Assembly (NCBI GenBank): GCA_963920525.1
Contig: OY986437.1
Span: 59,972,330-60,036,329 of the forward strand
DNA: 64,000 nucleotides
Direction of reading: 5' to 3'
Source of the DNA: Dichetophora obliterata
Lineage: Eukaryota; Arthropoda; Insecta; Diptera; Sciomyzidae
Part shown: one piece after another, positions 35,553 through 47,419 of the stretch
Position numbering within the stretch: position 1 is the stretch's first letter
Layout of the letters: each line of letters starts with the position of its first letter
Program-made: the position numbers and the translations under genes
The notes under the pieces: generated by a model
The model's database searches: none
What the model saw: the letters and a program-made list of their open reading frames with translations, nothing else
What the model was told of the DNA's origin: nothing

Positions 35553-36630
35553 ATGTACATATCGTCACTAAGCCAACAAAAAGAGTCATATGTTTTCAGT
35601 AACTTTTCAGGAGAGAAAAAAACAAATTTTTTTCAGAGCATTGCTTTTACTGCGAGCAATAAGTGTTTTTGATCACTTCTAAATCATAACAGATATAAAA
35701 AACTGCAAATGCAGAATTGTGGGTAAAAGATAAAGTAAACAAAATATACTATAAAAAAAAATTTACAAAAATCACATAACTGTTTTTTCTGGCGCAGCGA
35801 CGATATGTAAAATCAGTCACATTGAAAAATTTTATCAACTTGTTAAAATATACCCTGCCTCTGCAGACACTCTATTTTTTAGATTTGTATACCTTTATTA
35901 ATACTAAATTATGTAAAATTTTTTAAACATTTTATTCATTATTTTTTTTGTTCTTGTAAACTTCAACAATAGTTGAAAAAGTTGATGTGGATGTAGTGCA
36001 TGCAGCAGTTCATTCATACAAAAAAAATTTATAAATCTATTCAAGCACAATAATGATTTCAATATTCCCGCAGAATGGCACTTTTTCGCAACATCGCACG
36101 GCGAAGAGCCATGTGATGGTTTGGCAGGAACAGTTCAAATACTTGCGGGAAAGGCTACTCGCAAACATTAATAATCCGATAAATACTCTTGTAGTATTTT
36201 ATAATAGGGTTTCAAATATCATGACTTGAATCGGAATATTTTCCATTAAAGTAGTACAACTCAGAAAAACAATCTCTCAAAAAGGTATTCGAAAAAGCAA
36301 AAATGACACGCGGGACTTTAACCAACCATTCCTTTATTCCTAGGGGCAATGGACATCTCGGAATTATAACCAAGAAATATTTTAGCAAATTTAAAAATAG
36401 AGTATCTGCAGAGGAATAGTATATCTTAACGAATTGATAAAAGTTTTCAATGTGATTTTACATATCGTCGCTGCGCCAACAAAAACAGATATGTGATTTT
36501 TGTAACTTTTTTTTTAGTACAGATTTTATTTACACTATTTATTGCCCAAATTTCTGCATTTGCAGTTTTTTATATCTCTCTTGATATAAAAAGCATCAAA
36601 CCCAGTTATTGCTCGCAGACAAGGTTGGGA
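35553..36630. repeat. Triplicated inverted module around a transposon protein fragment
   Basis: A block beginning ACATATCGTC(A/G)CT and running into CCAACAAAAA occurs at 35553 (plus), about 35790-35810 (minus) and 36466 (plus). The inner stretch with CTGCAAATGCAGAA and GCGAGCAATAA pairs 35645-35890 with 36395-36625 in inverse orientation. It looks like the TIRs of an element, one end duplicated. Confidence 0.6.
36028..36171 (+). pseudogene. Fragment of a repeat-encoded protein (WHFFATSHG motif)
   Basis: 47 codons then TAA. The stretch AEWHFFATSHGEEPCDGLAG followed by TVQIL matches, from memory, a conserved segment (WxFFATSHGKxxCDGxGGTVKR) of multi-copy proteins of unknown role in arthropod genomes. 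It lies between the inverted modules, so it is probably all that remains of that element's gene. There is no start codon and no downstream domain. Confidence 0.6.
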
Positions 36631-36849
36631 TGAAAAAAACTAAAAAATCGTCATTTTAATACCATGAAAATCCTCAAAATCGTCATTCACTACAAATCAG
36701 TACTACAATACAATAAATTTTTCTTCAAAAGCATATTTATGTATATAAGTACACATAGTTTTAAGCAAAATATTAAATAAAATCTTTAAAAATTCATTGA
36801 CTATTAATAAAGAATAATCTCAGTATTTATTCTATTCTAAAGATAGAAT

Positions 36850-39581
36850 CTTCTCAAGGCCTATCATGCCTCTTGTAAGCCCACGCGAACAAAGCGTAAG
36901 ATCAGACCACCATTGTGGAGTCCGGATCTTACAGAGCAAAGACGCGACCTCATAGATTTCTTTAAACTAGCTAAAATAGCTGACCAAGAGGAAATTTGGG
37001 GGGAATACAAATGTAGGCTCAAACTTTTTAAAACAAACGTACGCAGAGCAAAAAGACACTCGTGGAAGAACTTCTGCTCAAGCATAGAAAAAACTACGGA
37101 CACAGCAAGGCTCAGGAAGCTACTCTCAAAGCAGCCCTCCATTCTGAGCCAGCTACGCAAAGACAATGGCCAGTGGACGGAGAGCAGTCAGGAATCCCTC
37201 GAGGTGCTTTTAAAGGCGCATTTTCCTGGCTGTACCGAAGCTCCAAACACTGCTATAATACGAGGACACAGGACAATCCCGCTACAGGTTCCACACGACT
37301 TAATAACGTCGGACGGAATAGTATGGGCTATAAACTCGTTCTCGGGATACAAATCTCCGGGACCAGACGGTATAATTCCTGCCATGTTGCAAACGGATGA
37401 ATCGCGAGTCGTCCCATGGCTGAAGAATATATTTAACGGATGCATCAGGCTAAACTATGTACCTGTGGCTTGGAGGATAGCGAGGGTTGTATTCTTACCG
37501 AAGGCAGGTAAGAGCAACCATCCCTGTCCGAGAGACTACAGGCCAATAAGTCTGACCTCCTTTGTACTCAAAACACTCGAGAAACTAGTTGACTTGCACC
37601 TAAGAAACAATTCAATCCAGTTATCAACCAACCAGCACGCATACACGAAAGGGAAATCGGTTGAAACGGCACTACATTCCCTAGTAGTAACCCTAGAAAA
37701 AGCCCTCCACCACAAGGAATATGCACTCGGGGCGTTTCTAGACATCTCAGGTGCATTCAAAAATGTATCAACCACCGCAATCCTTAGTGGATTACGCGAA
37801 ATAGAGGCACCACAGGCAATAAACCTATGGTTAGACAAGTTGCTAAGCTGCAGAAAGGTGCGGGCTGAGTGGGGCACTAAGTCCGTGGTAAGGGAAGCTC
37901 GCAGTGGGAGACCCCAGGGAGGGATCCTCTCGCCACTACTATGGAATCTTGTAGTTAATGAACTACTTGAAAAGTTCGCAGGTATAGCCCCGAGGATAAC
38001 TGCCTATGCAGACGACACAAGCATAATTATAGTAGGGAAATATCTATCAACAGTAAGCTCCATAATGGAGAGCACACTCAAAGATGTACTTAGATGGTCA
38101 AATTCAGTCGGTCTTAGTATTAACGCAGAGAAAACGGATCTGGTTCTGTTCACGAAAAGGTACAAGATACCACAGTGGATACCACCGAAATTGAACGATA
38201 TACGTCTAATACCGAATACTCACACAAAATATCTAGGAGTCGTCTTGGACAGCAAGCTGTCATGGAAAATCAACTTAAAAGAAAGGGTGAAGAAATCCAC
38301 CATTGCGCTATACACATCCAAAAAGATGCTAGGCAGTACCTGGGGTCTCTCACCCTTTCTGTTGCACTGGATCTATGTAACGGTAGTGCGTCCTATTCTA
38401 CTCTATGGGATTATTGTGTGGTGGCCGGCTGTGAAAAAATCAACATTCCTCAGGCACTTGGAGAAAACTCAGCGGCAGGCAGCGCTATGCATCACGGGGG
38501 CACTGAAGTCAACACCAACTAAAGCACTTGAAACCATTCTAAGTATAGAAAAACGGCACAACGCCTTACGGCGGCATGCAACATGCACATTCAAAATTTT
38601 TTACATTGTTCAATCGGAAAGGATCTACTTAGTAGCACGGACTACATGGTGCCTCGCACGATAGTCAGTTCCAAAGCACGAACTCTTTTGGGACCAAATG
38701 ACTGGTGCAAAGGTATAGAACAAGCACAGCAGGCGGTCAACATATTTACAGACGGCTCTAAAATGCCTACGGGGGTTGGTGCGGCTGTGTATTGTGCAGA
38801 GCTTAATATAAAGCAGCCATATAAACTGCCGAACCACTGCAGTATCTTCCAGGCGGAAATATTTGCCATAAGGAAGGCTGCTGAGATAGCCCTCAGCATG
38901 GACACACAACACTCTTACATCAACATTTTTGTTAACAGTCAAGCGGCGATCAAATCCATGCGCTCCGCTAGCATCAAGTCCAAAAGTATCTTGGCTGGCA
39001 GAGATGCACTAGATGCACTATGCGCTTCGAAGAGAGTGCGCATCTACTGGGTCCCTAGCCACCAGGGCATTGAGGGAATCGAGATGGCAGATGGTTTAGC
39101 AAAGGAAGGCGCCGGGCTGGAATCAGAACTCTCAGAACATGTACTTACTCCGCTCCAAGAGTTGTACAGGAACCTCGAAAGAAGAGCCACACAAGCAGTG
39201 AATCGTAAATGGAGAGATACGACATCGTGCAAAATCTTGAAAATCATGTGCAGTGTACAATGCGAAAAACGAACTCTGTTCATCTTGGCACGCCCGCGCA
39301 AAGATTGCAGGATACTAGTGGGCATGCTCACTGGTCACTGCATGACGGCAGCCCACGCGAGGAAGCTTGGCATCACCACGGATGACAACTGCAGGAAGTG
39401 CAAAGAACCGGGCACAGTGGAGACCCTGGAGCACCAACTATGCACATGCCCCGCCTTACTTAGATCGAGACTAAAATACCTAGGCTCATCGACATTCCCG
39501 TCGCTTAAAGATGTAGCCAGGGTGTCTCTGGAATCCCTCCTAAGATTTGCGAGTTCAACGCAAATCTTTAAAGACTTTTAA
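36850..39581 (+). pseudogene. Reverse transcriptase plus RNase H (non-LTR ORF2 fragment)
   Basis: The first frame (to about 38600) holds RT motifs: RDYRPISLTSFVLKTLEKL, STNQHAYTKGKS, GAFLDISGAFKNV, GRPQGGILSPLLWNLVVNEL, AYADDTS (38005-38016), LVLFTKRYK and YLGVVLDSKLSW. The second frame (to 39581) holds an RNase H domain starting IFTDGSKMPTGVG, with Glu in QAEIFAIRKA, then WVPSHQGIEGIEMADGLAKE, and a C-terminal Cys-rich CRKCKEPGTVETLEHQLCTC. A frameshift near 38580-38640 separates them. RT followed by RNase H fits the I/R1/LOA group rather than Jockey or CR1; I cannot fix the clade. One Asp of RNase H looks replaced by Asn (IFVNSQAA). Inactive. Confidence 0.88.
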
Positions 39582-39686
39582 ATAAACACAAAGGTTCCTT
39601 TTGTTCGCTACCGGTACCACTAAGGACCTGAATTGGTCTATATGAGCCTTCACGAAGACATCCGGTTTAACCTAACCTAACCTAAT
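36850..39686 (+). mobile_element. 5'-truncated non-LTR retrotransposon
   Basis: Flanked by the 7-bp repeat ATAGAAT (36843-36849 and 39687-39693), as left by target-primed reverse transcription. It lacks ORF1 and the endonuclease, starts within the segment before reverse transcriptase, and ends in a short CCTAA repeat instead of poly(A). It is much less AT-rich than the surroundings, as young LINEs often are. Inserted into element Y. Confidence 0.85.
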
Positions 39687-39693
39687 ATAGAAT

Positions 39694-41606
39694 ATTTAAT
39701 ATAAAATTCAAAAGATACATTGCCCTGAAAAGGTAAAAAATTATTTGATTAAATTAGAGTTTGAAATTAATACAAGACTCTAACTAGAATTTAATTTGAA
39801 GGTATTTGTTTACCTCAAGGTAATGTTATATCAAGATTTAAAAAAAAACCTTTAATTTTTCAGGTAAAACTGTAGAATAGAATAATTTTTCTGAACAGCA
39901 ATATATTTCAATTGAAAATCAGTTTTTGAAAAATTCATTTTAAATAGTAAACATTGATTCTCCAACATAAAATTTTGAGAATGCATTTAAAATAAATGCC
40001 TTAATACGGCAATATTTTCAAAGCGCCAAAAAGAAAATGGTGCTGACCATGAAAAATGTGAATATGTGAATGGAAGTGGTTTTTCTCTGCATTAATATAA
40101 TGAAAAAAATCTGGGAAGTGTGCACGAGTTTTTTTTATTAGAAATATTTTTATGTTTTCTGAAATGATGTTGCTATATATTCATAATTGTTTCGTTGAAA
40201 ATTATTTTTTAATTATTTTTGTACAAGCCATAACATAATGCATTACGATACATACATTACGATACAGATTTTTCCCTTCAAAGAAGTAAAAATTTTATTT
40301 TAATTTTATTTATTTAATTGAACTTAAAAATCATATTAAGTGAAATTCAGGTCCGTAAAAATAGAAAACTGAAAATAAATTGAATTAAACTTTGTATTAT
40401 ACGAGTGTTCATTATATGCACTTATAAAATACCCACTTTTGTTAAAATTTTTCAACTTTTGTCATAATTTTTCTACTTTTGTTGTCATTCATCATGTTTG
40501 TTGACATATTTTCAAAATTCAAATTGAGATCAGCTCTCAGTACTAACATTAAAAATTTAAAATATTTTCTCTGTTATGAAGGTTTCAAAAAATTTTCAGT
40601 AACATTTTATTTTTCAGTCGGGGTAAACCTTTTGGTGGAAATGCCCATATATTTATTAGTGCTCAAATAAATTAAAATTTATAACAAAAGTGTTTTAAAA
40701 AAGGACACCACAGAGAAGACCAATCTAAGATCTTTAAAATATATCCTTGACATTTTGTTGTAGGACTAACGGCTAAGATGATATAGTTGTTTGAGTACAT
40801 GTTTGAATGACAATTACTGATTATCTGATCTTTTTAATATTTCACTGTATATAACTGCAAAAAAAAAAAATAAAAAATTATAAAAAGTATTCCAATATTT
40901 TTTGTTTTTAAAGTTCTATCGACGTGCAAAATTTAAAAAAATCGGAATCCTTATGCTCAGTTTTCGGACAAAAGCTTCCGATATAACATGGAATCACTGA
41001 TAAATTAAATAAAACTTTTTTATATTAATTTTTTTTCTTATGTGTATGAAAATACTTTTGTTTCCTTAAAAAAAAAATTATTGGAAAACTTAAATTTTCA
41101 TTTTAATGTCCAGTTTTGGTTTCGGTTTCAGCCAAAATTCCGGTTTCGGTCGGACACTAATTATGTCCGGCGATGTTATGTCATCCGACTATGATATTAA
41201 TCATAAAAAAGCAATAGTTATAATTTAAAAGCTTTATATTGTAATCTAAAAAAAAATAACTTATCACCATTTTCCGCAAGAAAATTAGTTCTTTTCATAT
41301 ACAGCTGCACGACTTGACTTTGTATATTTTGTACCTTAGAGATTTTGTCTGTGTTGGAGATTTGGTCGCTTGAGATTTCGTACCGCTTCCGAAAGTTTTA
41401 CTTCACTCAAATCACATCAATTTCTTATGAAAAAAATAGTATTCTTTCCGAAATGTGAGTATCCCAGAAGGAAATTTTTTGCTTGCAATAATAATGCTGT
41501 GTTAAACACTATGAAGCACGAAGCGCTTCAAGTTCTAATACAGCTTTCCATTAATTTACAGAACACTTGGCCGCCTCAGAATCAATGAATTTTCGACACA
41601 CATTGT
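39694..41606. other. Right arm of element Y and end of X
   Basis: No gene. 39895-40080 and 40720-41000 are the right arm of Y; 40080-40720 is an unassigned insertion in that arm; 41001-41158 is the end of X. The rest is AT-rich. Confidence 0.5.
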
Positions 41607-42215
41607 TTGCGGCAAAGTATCAAGTCTAGCTACTTCTTGCATCTATCAATGCATAGTAAAGTAAGCAGACTTACTACTTTCTCAATGAAACTGTGTGCTG
41701 AAAAGTATCAATCTGAGCTACAATACTATTCACTTAGTTATTAGGTAAATAAGTACACATCACTACTTTATCGATACAATTGCGTGCGGAAAAGCATCGA
41801 TCCGAGCTAAAACCTGAATAAAAATTGAATACGGTTTTTTGAAATGGTTTTCAATGAAAGGAAAAATAATAAGATATTTTTGGAATAAAAAATTATAAGT
41901 CGAATATTGTTAAAAAAGTTATGATTTTTAAGGTAAAATATAAAACTTAGAAATAAGTACTATTTTGTGAGGAAAAAATATAAAACTTAAAAAATAAAAG
42001 TTATAAGTAAGGTAAAAAATAAAACACAGAAATGAGTATTATTTTTGATGAAAAAATATAAAACTAAAAAAATAACTATTATTGTAAGGTAAAAATTAGA
42101 ATTTAGATAAAGCATTGTTTTGTGAGGAAAAAATATAAAACTTCAAAAAAACTATTATATGTGAGGTAAAAAATAAAATTCAGAAAATCATAGTATCTTG
42201 TGATTAAAAAATATA
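41607..42215. repeat. Two minisatellites
   Basis: 41607-41812 has about 2.4 units of roughly 88 bp (marks AAAGTATCAA...GAGCTA near 41614, 41700 and 41790). 41930-42215 has about four units of roughly 78 bp built on GAGGAAAAAATATAAAACTT and AAGGTAAAAAATAAAA. They are unrelated to each other. Confidence 0.6.
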
Positions 42216-42299
42216 CTAAGAATTATTAATATAGATAGAAGAATAGAGAAAATAAAGTAAAAGGGAGTTAAAAAACTAAGAAATAGAATAGAAAGATAA

Positions 42300-42425
42300 A
42301 ATAGAGCGCCTAAAATCACCTCTCCCACTAATTTCTCTTAACGTACGAGGTAAGGCATTCCATATTTTAATGCCGTTAATGAAAAAAAAGGTGAGGCGAA
42401 TGTAACGAATAATGCCTAGGAAATA
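42300..42425 (-). pseudogene. C-terminal fragment of a non-LTR reverse transcriptase
   Basis: On the minus strand the translation FFINGIKIWNALPRTLREIS, then GRGDF, matches the WN-LP...L-R pattern that ends many LINE ORF2 proteins. It continues the piece at 43607-43860; the sequence between was added later. Confidence 0.6.
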
Positions 42426-42782
42426 TTAGGTTGCTTTTAGGTTGCAATAACAGGAGTCCGAAGGCCTTCTAGCAGGCCTGCGTTAGGTTTTAAAATGCTT
42501 TCCACACTCCATGCAAATATCGTTCTATTGCTTGTATGAAATGGGAAAATTTGTCAGGCCTTCCGCTCTCCTTGCTCAAAAGAGACCTGCCAGAAGCGCT
42601 CTTTCGAGAAATCACGTTAGAAGGCAAAGCAATATAAATATCAACTTGAATTAAAAAACGACTAACAATTTCAGATTTGAACCACGGTCCTCTCAAGTGT
42701 TGGTCCGACATCTTACTCACTCGTCTATCATGGTTGTTAAGAATCAATAGCTTATTTTGCAACAACAAAAATGAAAGTAAGC

Positions 42783-43513
42783 TTTCAGGAGCCCGTGTTT
42801 GAGACCCAACTCGGAAAAATTTTTTTTGTTGTTTTTTTAAATCTACATTTTTTTACAAACCGTTCTGTGCATTAAAATTTTTTTTAAATTTTTTTTATAA
42901 ATTTTCTTCATACAAAAATATAAGAAAAGACTTGGAGATTTTCCATATAAATATTTTCATATAATATAATAGGGGGCGTCCATTAATTACGTGAGGTGAT
43001 TTTTGAGATTTTTGATCCCTCCTCACCACCTTGTGAGATATCGTGAGATATAGCTCGAACCACTCCCCCCTCTAATCATAAGTGCGATTGTTCAAAATGC
43101 GTATTTTCAGTGTAAATATGTTCATCTATGCTTCACTGTATTGGATTTATTAATATAAATATAAAACATAAATATAAATATAAATATTATTGTGTAAAAT
43201 ATAGTCATGTTTTTGTAGAGAAACACGTTTTACCCAATTTAAAATATTACGTCATCTTTATGAGAACCCCCTCTCAACACGTGAGATTGTGTGAGATTCG
43301 ACTTAACCCCCCGCCCTCCCTAAACGCCTCACGTAATTAATGGACGCCCCCATATGTAATGTGTTAGTTTTCGGGAGCCCAGGTTCGAGACTCAACTCGG
43401 ACAAAAAAATTTTTTTGTTGTTTTTTTAAAATCTACATTTTTTTACAAACTGTTCTGTGTACTTAATATTTTTTTTTTAATATTTTTTTGTAAATTTTTT
43501 TATATAAAATAAT
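42783..43513. repeat. SINE-like direct repeats on both sides of a MITE
   Basis: 42783-42960 and 43367-43513 are about 150-bp direct repeats: GGAGCCC, GTTTGAGACCCAACTCGG or GTTCGAGACTCAACTCGG, then T-rich and CTACATTTTTTTACAAAC. GGTTCGAGACT is close to a pol III B box, so a tRNA-derived SINE tail is possible. Confidence 0.55.
42972..43351. mobile_element. MITE with GGGGGCGTCC ends
   Basis: 380 bp; perfect 25-bp inverted ends starting GGGGGCGTCCATTAATTACG. ATA lies on both sides, a possible 3-bp duplication. The subterminal parts are rich in GTGAGAT repeats in both orientations. No coding capacity. Confidence 0.85.
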
Positions 43514-43606
43514 ATGCAAAGAATGAGAACCTTCAAAAGGTAGGCCCTACAGAAGTACACATCAATGCAGTGATCATGGAAGGTATATTGACGCCAATAA
43601 TAGCAG

Positions 43607-43860
43607 TGCTAGCATGCCTTCTTTTTCGGAGCACTCGCTAAAATGCCCACTGAGAAGTAATGAGGTGTGTTTTCATGTATAAGTTTATGCAGATACATAC
43701 AGTTACGAGCACTAAGATATGCAGTTAATTCACATCCAATTATTACATTTCTGAACGTGGAAAGGTGGTCAAATTTTCGCAAACTATTAACGTAGCGTGT
43801 TGCATAATTAAAAGCAATTTGTAGTTTTAATTGGGAGGACGAGTCGAGCTTACTATACAC
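43607..43860 (-). pseudogene. Non-LTR reverse transcriptase fragment
   Basis: About 80 residues: LKLQIAFNYATRYVNSLRKF, DHLSTF, then LTAYLSARNCMYLHKLIH. This is the conserved region after the RT palm in CR1/Jockey-like ORF2 proteins. It stops shortly after HYFSVG. Together with 42300-42425 it marks a dead LINE on the minus strand. Confidence 0.7.
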
Positions 43861-44134
43861 TGGAAAATCAATTGGATTACCAACCTACTTTTTAAGTCAA
43901 CAGGAGTTACATTTGGAGACATTCTGAAATTACGTAGGACATATGAACCATAGATCAAGGCTTTAACTCTACCAAGGTTGTCGTCTGTTCTAGTTGCTTC
44001 TTATTTTTTCACTATTCATTGGAGTTCGACGAGTTTGCCGAAGTATACTATAGAATTGAACCGAATTTTCCTTTGCTAGAAGCGTGTGTTTTAACTGAAA
44101 TCTGGCAATTGGCGCAACGAAATATTTTCCATCA

Positions 44135-44752
44135 CACAGTTAGAAATCTTGTACTATAATTCAAACTTTTCTGTACTGCATATTAGTCAATACCAGCTGT
44201 GGTTTCAAATCTAGTATTTGGAAAAAACTAAAAACTGGTTCTAATCTAGCTTTGGTTTCGAAATTAGTACAATTTTGGATTAAAATATTAAAAAAAAAAA
44301 ACAAACACCGCGAGACTCGAACGCACGGCATTCAGTTTGCATACTCACTACTCTAACCATCGGGCTTTTGGCCTATACATAAAAAGCGCGATAAAAAAAC
44401 ATATGAAACGAGTCGCCTTATATTGAGTCGCAGCATTGCCAGGCTATTTTTTATGGGTCTTCATCCAAATTTTGTATCTAAATGTGCTAGAATTTAGTAT
44501 ACATTGTAATAAAAAAAAATAAATACAGAATTGTACTTAAATTTAAACAAAAAAGGCTAAAATTGAAACCAAAAAGCTGTAAATAAATGCTGTAAATAAA
44601 TGCTGTAATATATATTTTTGCTTAAATGCTAGTACAGAAGAGTTTTAATTATGAGTTAGTATTTGCAAAGTGAAAATTTTAAAACGCAAGGTTTAAAAAC
44701 ATTCAGTAATATTTTAGTGGGACTAAAATTTAGTACAAAATTTCTAACCGTG
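44135..44752 (-). mobile_element. TIR MITE with tRNA-like segment, copy 2
   Basis: 618 bp, the same length as copy 3. Allelic in position to copy 1 (1035-1596), so it was present before the duplication. The tRNA-like piece (44308-44376) reads on the minus strand GGCCAAAAGCCCGATGG, TTAGAGTAGTGAG and CGTTCGAGTCT. Confidence 0.75.
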
Positions 44753-46356
44753 CAGCAGAAGGAACGAGCTTAGAAGGCACCACTCTCTCATTAAATTGTA
44801 CATCAGATGACTTTGAAAGACCTCCAAATGAACCATAAATTGGATGTTTGAGTGCACACCGATTTCTTTTTCAACTGCAGTCTAAAAATAAATAAAAACA
44901 GAGCAGTAAATAGAAGAAATAATAAAAGTCAAAAAGAAAATAGTAGCTTTTTCTACATTTCATGACAGCTTCTTAAAATACTGATAGAAAATTTTGTTGT
45001 TAAAATCTCGCCACCTTTAAGTTTAATCAACCTGAACTAATAACTAATTCGCTGTGAATTGATTTCAGGCAAAACAACGTTTTGGAAAACGAGATGTTGG
45101 ACCAGAATACGTTTAAGTTTTCCAATATGAAAAGATACTATCAGTGCAATCGGCAGGCATTTCGACTTCATCCATTAAACGGGGTACGCATTAGCTATCA
45201 TGAGTGACACTCATGCTCAAATTCTTTTTTTTTAAGCAGGTTCGCGTGTGTGTACCTTCGTCATTCAACAGTCAACCACAGAAATTTATGTGGTTGAATT
45301 TTCGACTGTCACGCAGGATCGTTAATGTGTACCCCGGTTTAGACCTAAAAGCAAAGATACTGCCACCTTCAAAATTATTGGGACGTTGCCAGTTCTTTTG
45401 CTGTTCAATTTTTTCTTAATCACGATATCATGTTTTAAATTTTTTAAACCTTGAGATTTGGTGTATACAAAACCCTAGGCAAACAAATACTTGAGACATT
45501 TGCGAAACGAATTTTTTTCTTTTGCTTTTACTACAGGAGCTTGCGACTTTTGCAGCAATGGTTTCCCCAATTTTTCCAAGGTTTTTACCAAAATTATGTC
45601 CGCACCCTGATCTTTGGAAGTTCCTAAAGAATTTTTTTTCGTGGCTTCTTCAATATACAAGTATTCATTTAGGCTCTGTGAAGTAAGGCCCCAGGAAATA
45701 AGGCCCCAAAACCAAAACGAAATAAGGCCCCAAATGTGGGGCTTTATTTCATTGTGAAATAACACCCTACGAAATAAAGACCCAATTCGACGAAATAAAG
45801 CCCCAACCTAAAATGAAATAAGGCCCTAAAATTGGCGTTTCTTTCATTATAGAACAACTTCTTATGAAATAAACCCCAATATGATGCAATAAGGACCCAA
45901 AGTCAAATATGCCAGATTTTCAAAAGACTCCACAAAAATGCATCCCAAAATAAAAGGCCTCAAATCTTAAAAAGGAATCAGACCCCAAAATTGGGGTATA
46001 GTTCCATTGGGAAAAAATACCCCAATATTATAGAAATAGCCCCCAAAACTTATGAAGAATGACCCCACAATAAATGAAAACATCCCCAAATTGTTAATAT
46101 TTTTATTTGTAGACATGAATGCATTAATATCTTTAAGAATTCATTAATCTTATACGTAATTTGAAAAAATAGCATTCCCCTGTACTAAATATTTTTTATA
46201 TATTTGTAATCCAAATCGTTTGAGCTTATATGATATAATTATTGTTATGTAAATCTTTCTTAATTTACAAATATGTAGTTATTAAGAAAACTTTGTTATT
46301 TTAGTTATATTTCGTAACTAAAGTGTAATTTCAATACAGTCCAATTTAAGTTCCTA

Positions 46357-46974
46357 CACGGTTAGAAATCTTGGACTAAATTTTAGTCCCACTAAAGTAT
46401 TACTGCATGTTTTTAAACCTTGCAGTTTCAAATACTAACTAATATTTAAAACTTTTCTGTAGTAGAACTGAAACCAAAAGAAATATTGCAGCATCAATTT
46501 TAGTCTTTTGGTTTAAATTTTAGCTTTTTGGTTTCAATTTTAGTCTTTTTGGTTTCAATTTAAGTACAACTCTGTATTACTTTTTGTTTTTAATACAAAT
46601 AATACTAAATTTTAGTACATGTGGATACTAAATTTGGATTAAGACCCGTAAAAAGTTGGCCTGGCAATGCTGCGACTCAATATAAGGCGACTCGGTTCAT
46701 ATGTTTGTTTATCGCGCTTCTTATGTATAAGCCAATAGCTCTGTGGTTAGAGTAGTGAGTTTACAAGCTCAATGTCGTGTGATCGAATCTCGCGTTGTTT
46801 GTTATTTTTTTTTTTTAAATATTTGATTGCAAGCTTGTACTTAATTTGAAACCAAAGCTGTATTAAAACCATTTTTTAGTACTCGTATATTGTAAATACT
46901 AGATTTGAAACCAAAGCTGGTGTAGACTTATGTGTAGTACAGAAAAGTATTTTAGTACAAGGTTTCTAACCGTG
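46357..46974 (+). mobile_element. TIR MITE with tRNA-like segment, copy 3
   Basis: Ends CACGGTTAGAAATCTTGGAC and, from the right, CACGGTTAGAAACCTTGTAC, flanked by TA (46355-46356 and 46975-46976). The TA target fits Tc1/mariner-type mobilisation. The tRNA-like part at 46731-46793 has TAGCTCTGTGGTTAGAG (A box) and TGATCGAATCT (B box) at tRNA spacing. Confidence 0.8.
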
Positions 46975-47419
46975 TACTCGTAAGAGATTTTGTGAATTGC
47001 AAACGTCGTTAAATTTTCCTTCCGTCAAAAGGTTAAATTTTGCTTTACAGGTGTCTTGCCGTTATTCATATATTGTTATAGTTTTATAAGTGGATTTTTT
47101 TCTATATATAATTTTTTGATCGATTACATGGAGAAGTTCACTGGTCCTTTTTTACCATGAAATTTTACACAATTCATTTTTTTATTATGTCCTTACTACG
47201 CGGCAAGTATATAACAAAAAAAATTAGAAATTTTTAATTAATTTTAAATAACAAAAAGCGAAAAATTGTTATAACAACCGTATCCAAGTCTGACCCTCAA
47301 GGAGTGTTGAAATTTTTGGTGGCCTATTTTACAATGAAAAAAATTTTAATATTTAAAAATTTAAATAAAGCCACAAAAATCAAAATAACACCCCAAATAT
47401 TCATGCTTTTATGTACTTA

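Larger units (their letters stand above)
35054..41000. mobile_element. Long-inverted-repeat element Y inside X
   Basis: Left arm from GGCCATTCCATGTCAAATCGG to about 35500; right arm reads the same inward from 41000 to about 39895, interrupted at about 40080-40720. Shared blocks include GGACATGTACTCAAACAACT-type sequence and GAATGCATT/TCTCCAACAT. No TSD was resolved. The interior holds the triplicated module at 35553-36630 and the non-LTR retrotransposon. Confidence 0.65.
34486..41158. mobile_element. hAT-like MITE family X, copy 2, split by later insertions
   Basis: Left end AGTGTCTGGCCGAATATTC, right end (from the other strand) AGTGTCCGACCGAAACCG. The outer parts 34486-35053 and 41001-41158 match the reverse complement of copy 1 (21636-22406). 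Flanks TTATGTCT and TTATGTCC suggest an 8-bp duplication with one change, allowing two extra bases on the right. Everything between about 35054 and 41000 was added later. Confidence 0.7.

Noticed and set aside
36864..37166. Minus-strand open frames opposite the reverse transcriptase
   Set aside because: Shadows of the plus-strand RT frame; no independent support.
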